A stretch of DNA of 6,532 bases, taken from positions 1 through 6,532 of the forward strand of contig CAISSD010000053.1 of assembly GCA_903887975.1 (NCBI GenBank). Direction: 5' to 3'. The DNA comes from an uncultured Legionellaceae bacterium. Lineage in GTDB: Bacteria > Pseudomonadota > Gammaproteobacteria > Legionellales > Legionellaceae. Shown here in pieces: positions 5,769 to 6,532 of this stretch. Position numbers and translations under genes: made by a program. The notes under the pieces are model-generated. The model saw only the letters and a program-made list of their open reading frames with translations. It had not been told where the DNA came from and did not search any database. Position 1 is the first letter of the stretch, and each line of letters opens with the position of its first letter.

Positions 5769-6532
5769 TAGGGTATACTCGGCGACTTTAAATTGGGGCC
5801 TAGTATATCATTTTGTGCTGGATTTTCCAGTTTAAGGAACAATAATAAAAGCATACTTTCAAGATCGTCAAGTGTTGGTCTTTGTTTGGGTTCTGCCAAC
5901 AAACATAAATCGATGATGGATTTTAAATCAGGTTCGATGCTTCGGTATAAACGTTGAAACATGGAACCCATGCTGTAGACATCCATGGCATCATGGGCTT
6001 TTTTTCGGGGTTCTGTGCCTTCTATGCGCCAACATTCAGGTGCGATGTGTTTGTAATCTGTTTCCATGAGTTTCTTTTCTTCTTGATTAAGGCAATCAAA
6101 AGTTTCTGAAAGTTCTTCACCCAAAAAAACCGAAAGACCGCCATCAATGGGAAAACTTTGTTTTGACTCAAAATCATAAAAGATGTTACTTTCTTTGAGA
6201 TCAATCAGAATTAGTTTTTGATCATGAGCTTTTTTAATGGCGGCAATGGTGGATAAAAACAGTTGAATTCTAAATGTTGGTGATATGTATTCTAAATGGT
6301 CGTAACTTCTTCCTCGTATTTTAGGCAATATCATTCGGTAGCTGATGTCGCTTTTAAACAAAATACTTTTTTGCTCGGGATAGTATGTTTGAAAAAATTT
6401 TAGCTTTTGTTGTGCTTCATCAAAATCAACATCATCAGTTACCCGGGGTTTTAAGACCACTTTGTTTGTTGTGTTCTCTCTTGATGCAAAAAGTCGTGCG
6501 GTTGAATATTTACCGTTTAAAGTCAAAGCGAA
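5768..6532 (-). CDS. Eukaryotic-like protein kinase domain protein (5' partial)
   Basis: The protein-kinase fold is recognised from ordered motifs; residues are counted from the TTG at 6526. A degenerate glycine loop (NGKYSTARLF, 4-13) is followed by the VAIK-type lysine in VVLK (K26) and a candidate helix-C glutamate (E37). The catalytic loop is LIDLKESN (107-114): it keeps the catalytic Asp109, Lys111 and Asn114 but has LID in place of HRD. DGG replaces DFG (128-130). Then come APE (162-164), DVYSMG (182-187, subdomain IX) and PKQRPT (213-218, subdomain XI). The frame stays open to the window edge (Phe-Ala before the TTG), so the true start is probably outside the window. The ATP-coordinating residues are kept, so activity is plausible but unproven; the substrate is unknown. 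No membrane segment is visible. Sampled composition is AT-rich in the 5' half. It ends in TAATG with proS. It could be a host-directed effector or an internal regulator. Confidence 0.75.
   Translation of the reverse strand, partial: FALTLNGKYSTARLFASRENTTNKVVLKPRVTDDVDFDEAQQKLKFFQTYYPEQKSILFKSDISYRMILPKIRGRSYDHLEYISPTFRIQLFLSTIAAIKKAHDQKLILIDLKESNIFYDFESKQSFPIDGGLSVFLGEELSETFDCLNQEEKKLMETDYKHIAPECWRIEGTEPRKKAHDAMDVYSMGSMFQRLYRSIEPDLKSIIDLCLLAEPKQRPTLDDLESMLLLLFLKLENPAQNDILGPNLKSPSIP
5802..5829 (-). promoter_or_regulatory. Candidate extended -10 promoter for proS inside the kinase gene
   Basis: On the minus strand TGATATACT (5810-5802) is an extended -10: TG, one base, then TATACT, matching the consensus at 5 of 6. 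TGGAAA (5829-5824), 16 bases upstream, matches the -35 consensus at 4 of 6. Transcription would start near 5795, about 27 bases before the proS ATG. This is pattern matching only, but it would let an essential synthetase be expressed independently of the kinase gene. Confidence 0.4.

Noticed and set aside
5771..5776. TATACC just before the proS ATG as a -10 for a leaderless message
   Set aside because: The hexamer 17 bases upstream is GGCCCC, unlike any -35, and the upstream extended -10 at 5802-5810 is better.
6524..6526. TTG at 6526 as the true kinase start
   Set aside because: The frame remains open upstream to the window edge, and the TTG falls at the start of the glycine loop, leaving no room for the first strand of the kinase fold.

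Overview
The window looks like the chromosome of a gammaproteobacterium of moderate-to-low GC. The gene set is an outer-membrane and lipid A biogenesis cluster followed by two aminoacyl-tRNA synthetases and a eukaryotic-type protein kinase. The closest E. coli counterparts are BamA, Skp, FabZ, LpxA, SerS and ProS. A eukaryote-like kinase next to housekeeping genes suggests an intracellular lineage such as Legionellales (Legionella, Coxiella, Aquicella and relatives). This is inference only, because no taxonomic marker such as rRNA is present.

The plus strand (2-4057) carries five genes in one direction. They are the 3' end of bamA (outer-membrane barrel insertion), skp/ompH (periplasmic chaperone for unfolded outer-membrane proteins), fabZ (3-hydroxyacyl-ACP dehydratase), lpxA (first lipid A acyltransferase) and serS. 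Spacing is tight: about 60 bases from bamA to skp with a plausible promoter, a short skp-fabZ gap, an 11-base fabZ/lpxA overlap, and 11 bases from lpxA to serS. The usual gammaproteobacterial order is bamA-skp-lpxD-fabZ-lpxA-lpxB. Here lpxD is absent between skp and fabZ, and serS replaces lpxB.

The minus strand (6532-4050) carries two genes converging on serS: a kinase gene whose 5' end is cut by the window edge, then proS. The kinase stop and the proS start share one base (TAATG), and a candidate proS promoter lies inside the kinase 3' end. serS and proS overlap tail to tail by 8 bases.

The cluster joins membrane-protein assembly (BamA, Skp) to the branch point between phospholipid and lipid A synthesis: FabZ and LpxA both use 3-hydroxyacyl-ACP. 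The parts most worth a second look are the following. fabZ has no good start codon where its conserved N-terminus begins. LpxA is lengthened by 31 residues of hexapeptide repeat and has several substitutions at active-site positions. The kinase has non-canonical HRD and DFG motifs. No intergenic stretch exceeds 300 bases, and I saw no RNA genes, CRISPR arrays or insertion sequences.
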